DNA of 64,000 nt from Chytriomyces cf. hyalinus JEL632 (GCA_025435555.1 JAIWWG010000004.1:806001-870000), one strand, 5' to 3'. Shown: positions 34,215-47,592, numbered from the stretch's first letter. Numbers and translations: made by a program. The notes: generated from the sequence alone by a model not told the origin.

Positions 34215-37200
34215 TTACAGTCTCATTTTCAGGAACCGATATTCCAACGCGTGTCCGCTCCCTTCAAACTGAACAGCAATCGATTGGACCTCGTTCATCC
34301 GTTCCGCATCCACCCCAACACCCGCATTCCTTGTAATGCACCAAATTCGCGATGATAACATGTACTCCTGATGCCTTGTAAGCCAAGGTTTGTTTTGCGC
34401 TAGTCGCAAGCACCTATTCATTGCTGCGGTAAACTTGTGGACAGTACCTGCATCGTTTGCGCCGCCCCATAACCCGCGGACAGCTAACGCCATGGATTTG
34501 ATAAAGCTTGAAATGTCAGTGAGGACTTTGGAGATGGAAGAGGTGTGTTTTTTGGAAATGAGGAGGGCGAGTTTGCACGCTTTGGGTGTGATTTGAGGGT
34601 GCGCTTTTTTGTCGGTTGTGATGATGTGGAGTTCCATGAGAAGAAGCATGATCGTGAAGGACATGCCAGCTGTTAACGGAATCTATTTTTCATGGATAGG
34701 TTTGTCAGTTCCTTTTGATGGCTTTTTGTAAAACGTGGTGCAATAAAAAAAAAAAGAATTAGGTTTGCTGGCGCTCTTTACCTCTAAAGGAGCAGTGACA
34801 TTGACTGCTTCTGAAAATGTTTCCAAGTGCAGCAAAATTCGGTTGGTGAGATCATCGCTCCTATCCTGTCCAACGGTGGACTGCATCATCGCTACTGACA
34901 CGCGTAATGCGTTCAACATGACCGCCATTGTCCGTAACGGCTCTTCCTCATGAACAGACTGAAAAAAAAAAAAATAAAACATTGGTGAATATCACGATTT
35001 CTCTTTTTTTTTTTCACAAAAAGATTGCATCTTTTCTCTCACGTAGTTGTTTGATGCTTGGGAATAAAAGTCTGCAGCTTCTTCCAAACGTCCAATCTCG
35101 GCGCTGAAAGCGGCTTCCCGAAACAAGTACTCGCCGTTCAAATCCTCATTGACATCTTCGAGATGGAATTTGCGGTCGTCCTCGAGTTGCAATTCAAGAG
35201 CAGATAGTCGGCCGCACCTGAGGCATTTTGTATGTTACAGTCGCAATATGTGAGATGGAATGAAGGGTTGGGAAAAAAAAAAAAAAAAAGAAGGACAAGA
35301 CTCACATTCGATACAAGAAATCCGATATGGATCTGCAAAAGTAGCAGTGTTCAGAAAAGCCTTTTCCGATTTTGTTGAGCGTGTTTTCGGACGCCCCTGA
35401 TGACCAGAATTTTAGATCGAGGAAAAGCATCAAAAGAAATAAAATAAAATAAAAGAGAGAGAACTCACTCAAGAGTTCCCCAGCTTTCTCCCAGTCGCCA
35501 TTTCTCCATCGGAATATTCCACGAGATTTGTAAATACTCGCAAGGGCCGTTTCGGTGGCAATGGAAAAGGTATCATTTTCAACGCGCTCGTTCTTAAGTC
35601 CCGATATTAACGCTTCACACCGCTTATCCGTCAGTGAGCTCATTACCGGACGCCCAACAAGATCAAGCGCAGTCGCACAGTCTGCAAAATACGATGCAAC
35701 TTGAATAGCATGTTCATTCACGAGCGAGACACCGAGAATCAACGATATACACTGCATATTGACGAGTTCCAGCGATGGCGCAAGCATCTGTTGCATCAGT
35801 TGAAACGTTTTTACAAGCTCCGAAATGGTTTTCAAGTTTTGTCCGGAGGTGGGTGTTGAGGGGCGGGTTGGTACGAACGAGGCTCGGAGAGAGTTTCGTG
35901 TCATGTCTCGAGAGTATTTTCGAGTGGGTGATATGGGAAAGGCTTTGGGCAGTAGACGTTTTGCGAATGCGTCCGAGATTTGCATTTGTTTCATTTCGCT
36001 AGTGCAGTTGATGATTTGTTTTGTTGTTTGGAACAGTGTCGCAAAGTTGATTAGGATTCCCAGCTTGGATGTCGGCCGATGAAACCCAGAGAGATCGAGC
36101 GCTTTTATACAGTGTTTGAGAGATTCATGGGTATCTCTGGGAGAATACAGGTATTAGTTGAGAGAGAGAAAGGGAGAGAAAAGCAGCAAGTTTGAGGGGT
36201 TGGGCACGTACAGTTTTGAGAAATGAATGTAGGCCAGCAGTCGCTGCTCACGAATGGCCTCATACACGTTCTTTGTCAGCACAATTCGTTTCTCAAAGTT
36301 CTGCAGCGCCTCGTAAAACTCAAACGCCTCCGTGACCATCCCCATCTCCGCAGATTCCAGGAAGGCGGTGTAGAGGGTGATCTGCTTCCTCTCTTCCATG
36401 CCGGGTATTTGGAATAAATGGTGCACGATGGACTGGATCACATCCCACTTGTTGGACGCCCTCTTCATCCGTTTCAAAAAGTAGTTTGCATACACTGAGT
36501 GGATCTCTTCGCGCTTGGAAGGAACCATTGTCGACAGGATGCCTTGTTGAATGAGGAAATGGGAGAAGCAGAAAATGTTCTTGTTTTCGGTCTCCTTGAC
36601 GAACTGGAACACGTCGTAGAGCACAATCACATTCTCCAGTCCCGCAACAGTTTTATCGTAACTTAACGACTCGTCAGCAATAAGAAGGATGTCATTTAGT
36701 TCTTGCAGGTTGAAGAACATGCCCGAGATGGACGCGTATTTGAGAATCGTCTTCATTTGAGGCTTGAGCCTGTCCAGCTGCGCAACAACAGCCGCAGTAG
36801 CACCGGTCGGCAAGTTTGCTGAGTCGCTGTCGCCCGTTCGAGTGAGGACCCCGTCGATCATATTCACGTTTGTGTCGTCGTTTAAAATGCGGATGAGGAC
36901 TTCGGCGACAAGAGGATTCCCTTGACTTCGATGAAAGATTTCTTCCGTCAAGAGTTGGTCAACGCTTTCGGGTTTGCTTGTCACGAGCTTTTTGATCATG
37001 GCTTCGACGGCCTCCTTTTCCAGGTTTTTAAGCTCAAAGTCGTTTGTGATGTGGTGCTGCTTGATCTTGGAAAGCAGTGGCACTCGCTGTTCTTTGCATT
37101 CCTGGGATTTCAGCATCAACAAGTTAGGACGTCATTCCAGCAGTTGCAAAGCTGCAGATACGCACCTCCATCGGCCGCATGATCGAAATGAAGAGAACCT

Positions 37201-40200
37201 GCGGACACTTTTGCATCAGGGTGTGGGTCAGTTCCAATGAGAAGTTGTCGCTCCACTGTAACGAAACAATTTTGGCCAACTGTCGACAGTTTTTGATTTC
37301 AAAAACGTACCTGCAAGTCATCAATCATAATTGCGATTTTGTATCCCAGCGACGCCAAAGCCCCAAAAATTCGAATTATAATTGCAGCCAGTCGGGGCAA
37401 GATGTCGTGAGTGACTGTGGCTGTGTTGCTGCTTGCGTTCAGTCCCGGTATTGCATTCAACGTGTCGCAATCTGGACCCGAAAAGAGTTTCCAAATGGTT
37501 TCCGATGCCGGAACCTCCGGGAGCGTTGTTGGAACTTCGGGAACATCTTGGGGAATATTTCTTCTTGAGCAACTGGGATCCAGTACTTTCTTTGACGGTG
37601 TTCGGGATAATACTGGCACCGGCGTGCTTAGAGACGATAATTGAACCTCCGCTGTACTCACATCAGGACTTAATAGGGCAAGAGAGCTTGCGGCGGAAAG
37701 CAGTTTGTCAAGCTTTGCTTCGGTTGATCTTGGAGCAATATTAATTCCCGGCCTATGCCCCCGTCGAATGCTTCCCTTCTTCATGACTGGCGTACTCCTC
37801 TCGCAATCAGCAGAGTCACTGCTGTTGAGCTGAACCGCTGTACCGCCACTCTTGCCGCGAGTGTCAGACCGCCTTGGTTCATCGTGCTTTATACTTGGAG
37901 AGGGCCCCAGCTTGTTGAGATCGAATTCTTCTATTTTTAATGCGATGGCAGTGTTGGGACTCGATTTCCGATGTCCGCGATTGAGGGAACCACCTTTTTT
38001 ACTGTCTTCCTTTGAACCAGTTCCCACGGTTGGTAACCTTAGAATGGATCTGGAAGCGCTGTTTGTTGTGTCCGTGTCTCGAGAAGAATCCCCTTGAAGC
38101 GCGACATCTTTTTTTATCCGGTTTCCGGTGGTTGGATCACAGAGGGAGGGTCTTGATAGTTCCAAGTCTTGTTGTAAAGCTGCGGACAAGTCTTTGTGCC
38201 GAATCCCGCGGCTCGCCATCGCGGCCAAAAGTTCATTCACGATGAACGTGTAAGTTGACAGCATTGTGTTTTGATGGTTTTCCTGGCATTTGCCGGAGCT
38301 GGATATCGCGCATTATTTAGAAATGGTACAAGAAGAAATATACGTGTGTTCCTTACCAAAGGAGCGTGCTTGGCAAAGCGCGGATTTTATCTTCCGCCAA
38401 GTGCGCTAGCGCCGATTTTCCCGTCCCACTGCGTCCACTGATCAACAAGCGCTTCTTCCCGTCATTCTGCCAGGATGTTATGACTTCCTGGATTTCCGAG
38501 ATTTCGCTGGTGCGTCCTTCGATACTGCTGCGCACCACCTTTAGCCTCTGTTCACCGGTATTTGTTTGAAGCGGGGCATAGATCTTGACAGGGTTTGGGA
38601 CGCCTGCATTTTTTGACGTGAGAATTGATATTGAGTTGCTGTCACAAAAAGGTTATTTTTACCTTTCAGAGTAGCTTCTGGAATGCCGGTGTCGTATTCA
38701 AATTCATTCTCTGTATCTTTGTAAGTGTCTTCGTCGCACAAGATGCCCCCTCTACACCGATCGAGGCACATGAGACGAGCGGCATTATTCACACAGACCC
38801 CCAGCAGTGTTCCGTCAGATCGACTGCTGTTACCAACAATACCGGCAAACACGGTTCCCTTCGTAGCACCAATCGCAAATTCGGGACCAACAACCGGTTT
38901 GAGTTGCGAGGCAATGTCCATCGCAGCCGCCATCGAAAAGTAGCACTCGCTTTTTTCATGCGCAAATCCTTCCAACCCCCAAACAAGAAGCGCTGTCAAA
39001 GACTTGTCGTCACAATTAAACTGCCGTAAACATCCCTGATGCCGCCGCGTGGCAGCGATAATGATTTGTATAATCTTTTGAAGAATATTCAAGTTTTCCG
39101 GCTGCGAAACTGTTTCGACATTGAAGGCTGGAAAGTACAGAAACAGGACAGCAACGCCGCGCAGTTGGTCGTAGTTTCCCAAGTCTACGCTGAACGGGCT
39201 TTCGCCGTCCAAGTCTTCCGACACGCTGTACGCGTTTGTCTGCCGCATGCACTGTGCGAGTGCATCGTCAACGTATGGTAAGATGGTGGCGATGAATTGC
39301 GGGTCTCGTTCTGACGGCAGAAACAGTCTTCCCTCGGACTCCCCAGTGAATGCCACGTTGGGTCCCAGCGACTGTGTGATACAAGCCACGTACTTTTCAA
39401 TGGGATCCGTGTCGGCCACCATGAAAAACCGCCCATTCAGTTCTCGAGATCCTTTTCGAACGGGAGGAAATGACGGCTCCTGAGCCATGACTCCAATCAC
39501 CAAATCGTGCCCAACGGTATCGAATGTGAAATCTCCAGGTTTCCCAAGTCCCAGTAGGATCCCAGAACTTTTGAGAGCTTTCCCGGCAATAAAGTATTCC
39601 GAACGAGAGCAATTTTCCTCATGCATACCAACGGAGACCAAATCGCCGATATGAATATGCTGCAAGCTTCCAGCTCCTAATCCGATATGTATCTTTAACG
39701 GTAGAGTTTTCTTTGGCTGTTTTTCGAGTGCTTCGGTCACGTAAGATGATCGCCGTTTTTCCGGCTCCAGAATTGATGACTCCCTCCGACTTCCATTCGA
39801 TCTCATTGACACTGAAGGTGTTCCTCCTTGGCTTCGAATCGCTTTCTCGGGTATCACGAGCTCGTAATTTTGAAAGTAGGCAATGAGTTGAAGACATCCC
39901 AGAAATACTCTTCGAGCGATCACTTCCCTCGCAGATTTCTCCGCAGAATCAACCGACCTTGTTATGAAGCGGCGTGTTCAGATAGCGCGTATATTTGCAA
40001 CTGAAATCGAAGAAAATTTGGAGTCTCACCACATGGCGATTACGGCATCACCCGCAAATTTGACAATCGAACCGCCGCTCAAATGAACATGTTTGATAAT
40101 CACATTGATAGGCTTGTTCAAGAGTTCTTTGATCTTTGCGCCGCTGTCTGCGCCAAGAACTTCTTGAAGATAGCTCGACAGTTTTGAATAGCCTGAGATG

Positions 40201-40364
40201 TCAATGATGGCGACAAAGGCAAACTCTTCCGCGACAGTTCTTGGCAACGGTTGCGGAGTGCGCCGGTTGAGGCTGCTGGAGCAGGAGGTGTTGGATGTTG
40301 GCTTGTCTTTCGTTCGTCGCGTCAGCTGGCGTATATGCTGAGGGACGAGGCCGAGAGGATCCAT
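34215..40364 (-). CDS. Soluble adenylyl cyclase (ADCY10-type), 1,807 aa
   Basis: Eleven exons on the minus strand: 40364-40030, 39957-38663, 38603-38357, 38298-37311, 37255-37166, 37101-36212, 36136-35469, 35396-35306, 35217-35043, 34958-34782, 34682-34215. Converts ATP to cAMP. Cyclase domain 1 (~45-330) has both metal-binding Asp (IIDISGY, Asp55; VKFAGDA, Asp106). Cyclase domain 2 (~370-540) has the Asn/Arg motif VNNAARLM (501-508). A STAND-type P-loop NTPase follows: Walker A GRSGTGKS (~600-607), Walker B IMIDDLQ (~949-955). Between them about 240 residues are Ser/Lys-rich and disordered, much longer than in human ADCY10. The last ~800 residues are helical repeats (TPR-like, e.g. EEAADFYSQASNNY). 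In animals this enzyme is activated by bicarbonate and calcium in cilia and mitochondria; zoosporic fungi keep it. Confidence 0.92.
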
Positions 40365-40712
40365 GATCCGGAATATTTAATTTTTTTGGCCTATTGTGCC
40401 AAATCTGCTTTAAAACTTCGTGGCAGTCTCTACGAGATGAACTGTTCATCACCAACAGGAATGTCAAAGTCATTGTGCTTGGTGATTGCAGAGACGCGTT
40501 GACCTTCAATTTATGTGGTATTTTTTTTTTTTTTTTTTTTTTTAAAGAGCAAGAGCCACAGATTGGCAGCAATAATGATTCAAGAGAAGGAATTCATCCC
40601 TTTATTGCATACATAAGTGGTTCGGAAGATATTGCAAATCAATCTGGGACTGGTGTTGGTTCTTCCCAAAACGCGTGTATCCCAGCGCCCACCCAAAAAA
40701 TAAGCCGATCAG
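40365..40712. other. Intergenic with T23 tract
   Basis: 348 bp between the start of the cyclase gene and the stop of the nuclease-helicase gene, both on the minus strand. A run of 23 T lies at 40521-40543 (A23 on the sense strand of these genes), upstream of the cyclase start; such poly(dA:dT) tracts often exclude nucleosomes at promoters. Confidence 0.5.
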
Positions 40713-43700
40713 CTACACAGTCAGTCCCTCCAGCAAGGCACCAAGTTCACTCTCATCACCGCCGCTAACACCCCACTTAACAACTGAGGAAGCTCTCTGG
40801 AACCTCAACAGATGCGAGAACCCTTCACGCGACAGCGCGTCATTCAACACAAACGCCGGAGGGTTCAACAAATTGTGCGATGCAATCAAGATGCACATGG
40901 CTCTCGGTCTCGACAGAGAAACGTTGATCCGGCGAATGTTGTAAATAAAGTCAAGCTCATTGTGAAATGTTGGGCTGTGTGATGAGAAGCCGAAACACGC
41001 GAAAATAACGTCGGCTTGGCGGCCTTGCATTCGCTCAACTGTGTCGACTTTGACAGTATGGTTTTTCAACAAGTCGGGTCCGAGTTCGTCTATCACGCGT
41101 TTGGTGATGATTGTGCGTTGCAGTCGGTGTGGTGTGATGACAAACATGGTGGCTGTTGGCTCAATCGTATGAAAGAAACGAACCAGCTTCACAACAAGAT
41201 CCGCCTCGCGATGTATATGATCTTCAAATGAAGACTGTGAATCCAAGGCTCCAGACAAGATAATTGTCGATAACGGAGTTTCTGTAGCCTTCCACATGAG
41301 CGTGTTAAACAACACGGCCCTGTCTGTGCCTGATCCATTTTTCCAAATCTGCACTGCTTTGCGAATAAGACCTTGATTACCGCGCCTTGGATCAAATCCA
41401 TCCGTAGCGCCCGTGTAGAGCTGCTGAGTAAATTTACACAACGGTGTGACAAATCGAAAGTTTTCTTTGAGCATATGAGTCAAGTGGTTGTTGGAGCGCA
41501 TGATGCAGCTTAATATGGATCCAAAAATGGGCCGTACGGTGGCGTCGGTCGGATACAGCCCTTTTAAGATTGGGCTTAGTTGCATTTCGTCACCCGCGAT
41601 AATGACTTTCTTTGAGCGAATGTCAATGCTGTCGATCGCTTGAAATGCGAGTGCTGCATGACAGGTGAGAAATTGGCTGCCTTCGTCGATGATCAGAGTA
41701 TCGAAACTGTGTTTTTCATTTGGGTACTTTTGGAATGTTTTTGAGAATGACCTGTTGCGAATATCCTTGTAAGCGCCCAGTCAAGTAAACGACAAGCCAA
41801 ATAAACAACGCACCAAACAGTTCCAGCACAGATACACCAGTTTGACGCAGGAATTTTATAATCATTCGAATAGTCCAGTTTTGAAAGCTTCAGCTGCTCC
41901 ACCCATTCCGATTGCCGAAAGGACTGAAAAAGCAGACTTTTTCTGATCTCGAGCAACTCTTCCACTTTTTCCATAAAGTTGTTGATGGCTTCATGCGTGA
42001 ACGCACTCATGATGATTCGATATGGCCGATTTTTCCGCGCGTTGATTTCAATCAGTCGCAACGCCGCAAGGGCCAGGCTGTGCGTTTTTCCATTCCCTGG
42101 TGGTCCCCATACAACGCTGACCACGTTCTTTAGAATTCCTTTCATGGCTCTGTGTTGCGACTCCAGAAAGTGCAATGCCCGGCCATGATCAGCCAGGGTG
42201 TAGATTTCTTTATAACTTGTGAACAGGTTTCCTTCAATCCTCAAGTCCTCATCCGCCGATGAAGATTGAAACTCGATTTCGTTAAACATGTCGTTTTCTG
42301 AAAGCAGTCGGATCATAAGCGGCGGTGGACCGCGCGCTGCAACACGTTGAAGACGGAGCACCTCTACGTCAATAAGCCCACGCGCGATTTTGGATGTGTT
42401 CCAGTCCACATAGCGACGCATGAGTGCAAAGTTTTTGGGTTGTCGGTCCAGCGTTTTAAAAGTAAACCCAGCGTTTCTTGCGATCACCAAATCGAGGGTC
42501 ACTATGTCGTCGACAACGTTTTCCACATTCGCAAAGGAAACCGCAGCACCGATTTGCATGATTTCGGTCTCGTCCAGAGCCAGTCTCACATACTGATTCG
42601 CGACATTCCGCAGCTGGTTCATGTGTAGGAGATCATTGAAGGATTGGCCTGCTTCCAGCCTATTACAGTCCACAAGCAGCCAGTCAAACTTTTGGAAATC
42701 GTTGGATCTATCGGTGGCTCCAGTTTGCCCACTTATCGAGGATTGAATCGCCGATAAGTTGGAAAGAACTTTGAAAGCTTTTGGAAATGAATCATCAGGA
42801 CCCCAATACTTGAGGATGATCATCTCAGTCTCCAGGAAGCGCGAGCTTCGAACCTCTTGCAAATCTCTGACCATTTCATACTGAATACAGGGCGAAAAAC
42901 CTGAATGAATAACATTCAAAAAGAATCGAAAAATGCAATACCTGAGTTGCGAACATTAGTCTTGACAACAGTGGATCATCTGACAACTTCAAGTTGATGA
43001 CTTGAAATGGCGGCAGACTGTTCACCAGAACCTTTTGCATCAAATTTGCTTCAGCCAGCATGTCGCGGAGTCTGTCGCATAGACTGGCTTGTGTGGTTGA
43101 TCGCTTCATCAAATCTAATTTCAGCTCGTCTGAAAGCCCTCCGTCCCTTGTCCACAACGCAAAGAGGTCGTCCTCGGTGCTTGGTGCAGGCATATCAAAG
43201 AACTTTGTAACAGATTCCAACGTCAGCCTAAACAACGGAAATGCAAAAATCGCGCTCAAGGCATCCTTGACGACAGCAATGCGCGGAATAAGAGACGGCG
43301 CCACTTTTTCTCCCACAATCGCAGCAAGTCGCTCTTTGAGCGCAACAACTGTCCCCATCGGAACAGATGTGGTTCCTTCGAGTGATTGAAGAAAATACTG
43401 CAAGTCAGCTTTGAGGCGAGGTGCGTTCGATCCCAACCCGAGACTTGCATAACGAATTAGCTCGGACGGAAAGAAAGGTGCTCGCAGCACATCTGGGTTA
43501 TCGACAAGCGCGTTCATGCAAAACTGTACATCCGACCAGTATTCGTCGCTTTCAGGTTGCGCTCCGCAAGCTTCGTTCAAAAGCAAATTGATGAGGTCTT
43601 CCCGTTCATTTTTTGAAAACACGTAGAATTGGATTCGTGGGGGTTCCCTGGCTCCGCGAACAGTTGCTTTCACAGATGCTGCAATGCGTGTCACCAGTGC

Positions 43701-45151
43701 TTTCGGTAAATTGATCTGTTCAGCAGCACTTGACCCAATGACAGTATCGCATTCGATCGTCGCGGACCCTGACTTTCGAGACAGGTGGAGGAAAGAAATC
43801 GCAACAACCTTGTCTGATTCTGGATCCTTCATAATAGAGAAATGCATCGAATCATGTTCGACGCGGGGGAATAGAAGATATGGTCGGGACTTTGGAACAA
43901 CTTTTGATTGCAATGCGCATTGGATGACTGGGGATTCGTTCATACTGCAGCGATCCACCTGCCCCATCACTGGGACGGCAGCTTGTAGACAGAGAATTTT
44001 TTCGAGAGACGAGAACGCAGTTGGCGATTGATATTGCAGTGATGTGACAAACTCAGCATCATGAATTACAGCATGCAAATCACGAACGTCTGAGTTTGGG
44101 AAATTTGACTGATCTGATTTCCAAAACGCGTTCCAATCCTTTTCGGAAGACGCATCGATTTTCGTTTGAATGAGCGGCTGAGACTGTTTGCGGCGGAATG
44201 AATCGACAGCAAACTTTAATGCTGCGCGTTCCTTCCCGCGAGACCCTCCCACCAGAGAAACATCACCCACTTTGCGAGCACGAATAGAGCAGCCATCTTC
44301 AAACTCGCAGCCAGCGCATCTCTCTCCGACGCCCCATTCAACCGCCTCCAGTTCTTGTTTTAGAATTTGCGGAATACGTTTGTTCAGGATCGTTGTAACG
44401 AGGGGCCGAACAGTCGAAATAGAAAACGTTTCCTTTTGAACGGCGAGCGGCCGAACAGTCGAAACAGAGAACGTTGCATTTTGAACGGACACATCATCAA
44501 TGACGCTTGGACAATCGTTTGTTGTCAGCGTTGGAGGCATCCACACAATTCCCTCGTCCGAGATACTTATGTCCAATAGGGGGTTTGACAGACGCTTAGC
44601 CAAGGCCAATGCATAAATGCAGATCTGAACTTGATGAGAAACTTTCAAAGATGCGCTCGACTTGGCATCAATTACTGTCAGGGTGGTCTTGTCGCCTTCT
44701 TTTTCAACGCGAACAAAGTCGGGTTTAAGGATTCGAATCTCGATTTGAAACAGATCTTTTGGCGGATGGAACTCTAAACCATAGACGTAAAAGAGCGGGC
44801 GGTTGTCGTCTTGGACTGCGCGAATGAATTGGTCCAACGTGTCTCCAGTGGCACCACTGTCCTTCTGCAAGTGAATGAGCAGCCGCTGATCGCGCAGGAT
44901 ATCGTACAGATGCTTTTCCCACTGGCGTTTGAGGAGCGAGAGGAGCGAGAGTTTAAAACAATGTTGCGGCGGGGATCGGATGAATTCCAAACCTTGTATC
45001 CGCGTGCGAACAGGGCCGACTTGATTTTGGAGACTTGGGCAGCAACTGTCTCGGCGTTCTTGACCTTGTTGGCTTGAAGACGCAGGGACAGATTGCAGTT
45101 GCTGTGCGCGCTGCGATGGAACTGCGCAATCTGTGTCGCTGTGAAGGACAT
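40713..45151 (-). CDS. Fe-S PD-(D/E)XK nuclease fused to SF1 (Dna2/UPF1-like) helicase
   Basis: Four exons: 45151-44993, 44921-42942, 42880-41814, 41751-40713; 1,414 residues. N-terminal RecB/Cas4-like nuclease: ILKPDF (Asp121), VIDAK (Asp138, Lys140) and HQVQICIYAL (Gln150), the PD-(D/E)XK core plus motif QxxxY. Cys19 with Cys255, Cys258 and Cys264 (CAGCEFEDGC) give the C-n-Cx2Cx5C pattern that holds a 4Fe-4S cluster in Dna2, AddB and Cas4. The C-terminal half is an SF1 helicase: Walker A WGPPGNGKT (~971-979), motif II LIIDEGSQ (~1088-1095), VERMQGRQADV and NVSLSRPRAMCIL (motifs V and VI). The order nuclease then helicase matches Dna2 and the TM0106-type RecB-nuclease/NAM7-helicase fusions; sequence looks closer to the latter. 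Probable role: processing of flapped or single-stranded DNA in repair or replication. Confidence 0.88.
44403..44488 (-). repeat. 45-nt tandem duplication inside the nuclease-helicase gene
   Basis: Two copies of a 45-nt unit in tandem (second starts at about 44448), coding for TFSVSTVRPLAVQ and TFSISTVRPLV in a loop between the nuclease core and the Cys cluster. Confidence 0.8.
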
Positions 45152-45612
45152 TTTTTTGTGTGTTCAGCGTCACCTGCTTTGAAAACAACGCACGAATGAA
45201 ACAAAAAGCCTTGGCCGAGAATAGCTTTTCCAGGACGGATACGGTTCGCTGATTCACATCGTTTGATATCGATTCGACTCTCTGATTTTATCATCAATTA
45301 AACCAGCGCTGCTTTAGGTGATATGAATCCTCTTATAATAACGGCGAATTGATGGAACGGTTATTCTTTGTCCTGGCAATCATTTTTGAAAATCCTTACC
45401 TCGCTGATCTTGTTAAAGCCGGCGCATTTACTTGACTCGCTTTGGACATGCATTAGTATACTTGCTGATGACCGAACATTTGCTGTTGCCAGCCGAATGC
45501 AAACGCGTAAATCAGAACCAAAGAAAGCATTTGCATCACTTTGAGTTCACAGAAACGCAACATCGAAATAGTTTTCAAAAAGCACATTAATAGTTCGCTT
45601 TAATGTAAAACA
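45152..45612. other. Intergenic region
   Basis: 461 bp between two minus-strand genes: promoter of the nuclease-helicase gene and 3' end of the MFSD1-like gene. Nothing recognised. Confidence 0.4.
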
Positions 45613-47592
45613 TCAGGACGCTCCGTTATTCCCGCCTCCAGAGACAACGTTTCCATAGTAATGAATGCGCCGTCTGACTGGACTGACTGATTTTGCTTCT
45701 TCATCCCCTTCAATGCGTGCGCAGAGTTGAGAGCAGTATCGTTCCCCGCCTGAACATGAGCCTCGGCGCACAGGAGAAGGAGATCTAGCTCTGGAGTCGC
45801 CGAAAACGCGGTAGTGGTGGTGGCGGATGATTGTGGGGCTCGTTGAAACGATGGCATTGGCGCCGAAGCCGACACACCTTGCGACTAGCTTCTCTTCATC
45901 TGGCGTGCTATCAGAATTGTCGGTTTGGATTGGGGGAAACGGAGAGTTGGCAATGGTTGAAGCTGGGCTGAGGGCCACGCGTCGGTACCCTTCCAACGAT
46001 GTGCTTGTGACTGGGGTCGTTGCATTCTTGACAACTCGGTTCAGATCTGGGTACATGCGAGATAGGGACCAGCTCAAGAGACCGCCGATTGCGCAAAGAG
46101 CCATGAACGCATACTCCACCCAACCAAAGTCGCTGCTTTGGTTTCGAATCTGGGCCACACACAAAGGAAACGTAAACAAGGACACGTTCAAGGCTACTGC
46201 GAGAAGTCCGAATCCAGTCGCAATCTGGTGCTCGCCTACGAGGAGAGGCACGCAAGACCATAGCGTCGTAGAGAAGGTGGAGAAACCCACGCCCATCATC
46301 ACCATGCCGTAGGAGGGATGGATGCTTGAGAAGTGCAGCACAGCGTGTGATGCTCCCAGGGTCACGGCCGAGAATACGAGACCGTTGGCACGCCCGCCGT
46401 TCTTGTCCAACAGCATCCCCACGATCGGACTTCCAATGGCAGCAATGACATCTGGAACGGACATGACAAAGCCCGCAGTCGGTGCATCCAGTCCCCACTT
46501 TTCGATAAAGAACGTAGTGCAAATGTGAAAGAACGGGATCGTAGCGCCTGTTTGAGATTTGTTAGAATGGAGCGACTGACAGAATAGCAACCCACCGTAA
46601 AGCGCAATCGTCACTGCACACAGCAGGTAGAAGCCCGACCCGAGATCTCCGAGCTGCATCCAGTGCACGTTCTTTTCGTCGACTTCCTCAAACTCTTCAC
46701 TTTCGTAACCGGCATCGTGAATAATGATTCTCAGGCCGCTCTGGTTGGTGTTAATGACAACCGGCTCATCCTGACTGTCTTGCTCAAAGATCTCCTGCAC
46801 ATACTCCTCAGAATGACCGTGGCTCGAGATGTAGTCTTCCTGGCCTTGCAGCAAAGGCTCCGTCTCCTGGGTCTCAAGCCCACCATCCTGCTTCACCGCA
46901 CCCGCAACAGCCGGTGCAACCCCCGCACGCACCCTCGACGCGTCCCTGTCCACATAAACAACGGCAATCCCGCCAACGCAGCTCGCAACAGTCACAGCAA
47001 CACCCGTCCACGCAGCCGCCAACACACTCGTCTGCGCCAACCGCGGGCTTATATTATCATTCAACGCCGTTAAAACACGCGCAGATGCGAGGTTCACGCC
47101 AAGCGCAAATGCCAGACACCGCCCTGCGAACCAGTCCGTCAACACGCGCGCAATCACGATTTCAAGGCTTTCTCCACCCAGACCGAATAGAAACCGGCCG
47201 GCCATCAGAAGGGAAAAGTTTTTTAGGTTCAGGCCGACTGCAAAGAGGAGTTGTCCGGTAAACACGAGGGCGGAGAACGAGAGAAGGATCATTGTGGGTC
47301 CCAGCTTGTCGACCAACAAGCCACCAATGACTGGGAAGAAAATGTTGGGGAGGCTGCTGGCAGAGTATAGGCTGTTGAGCTGCCATTGAAATCTGTACCA
47401 GGTTGTTACGTCAGTTTACTTGGTCCAGTTCAATAGATAAGCTGTCTCTCACGCGTCGTCATCTACTTGAAGCCACTTTTGGAGTGCGGTTCCCATGGAC
47501 GCAGGCATATCATAGCAGTAGTAGTTTCCAGCGAGCAACACGCTGGCTAGACCAAGCAGAAGCCAATGTGTGGCTGAAACCTTCCTTCCCAT
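45613..47592 (-). CDS. MFSD1-like major facilitator transporter
   Basis: Three exons: 47592-47453, 47392-46596, 46547-45613; 623 residues. About twelve membrane segments start at residue 10 (HWLLLGLASVLLAGNYYCYD). The motifs NSLYSASSLPNIFFPVIGG, LVDKLGP and RFLFGLGGESLEIV are those of MFSD1-like MFS proteins; human MFSD1 is a lysosomal dipeptide exporter working with GLMP. A cytosolic loop of ~70 residues (rich in Glu/Asp) separates the two six-helix halves. The C-terminal ~150 residues are disordered and Ser/Pro/Arg-rich. Bases 46548-46595 are taken as a 48-nt intron (GTGGGT, CTAAC branch site, ACAG). It keeps frame, so an unspliced form would add 16 residues inside a membrane segment; removal gives ALYGATIPFFHI, matching the family. 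Confidence 0.85.
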
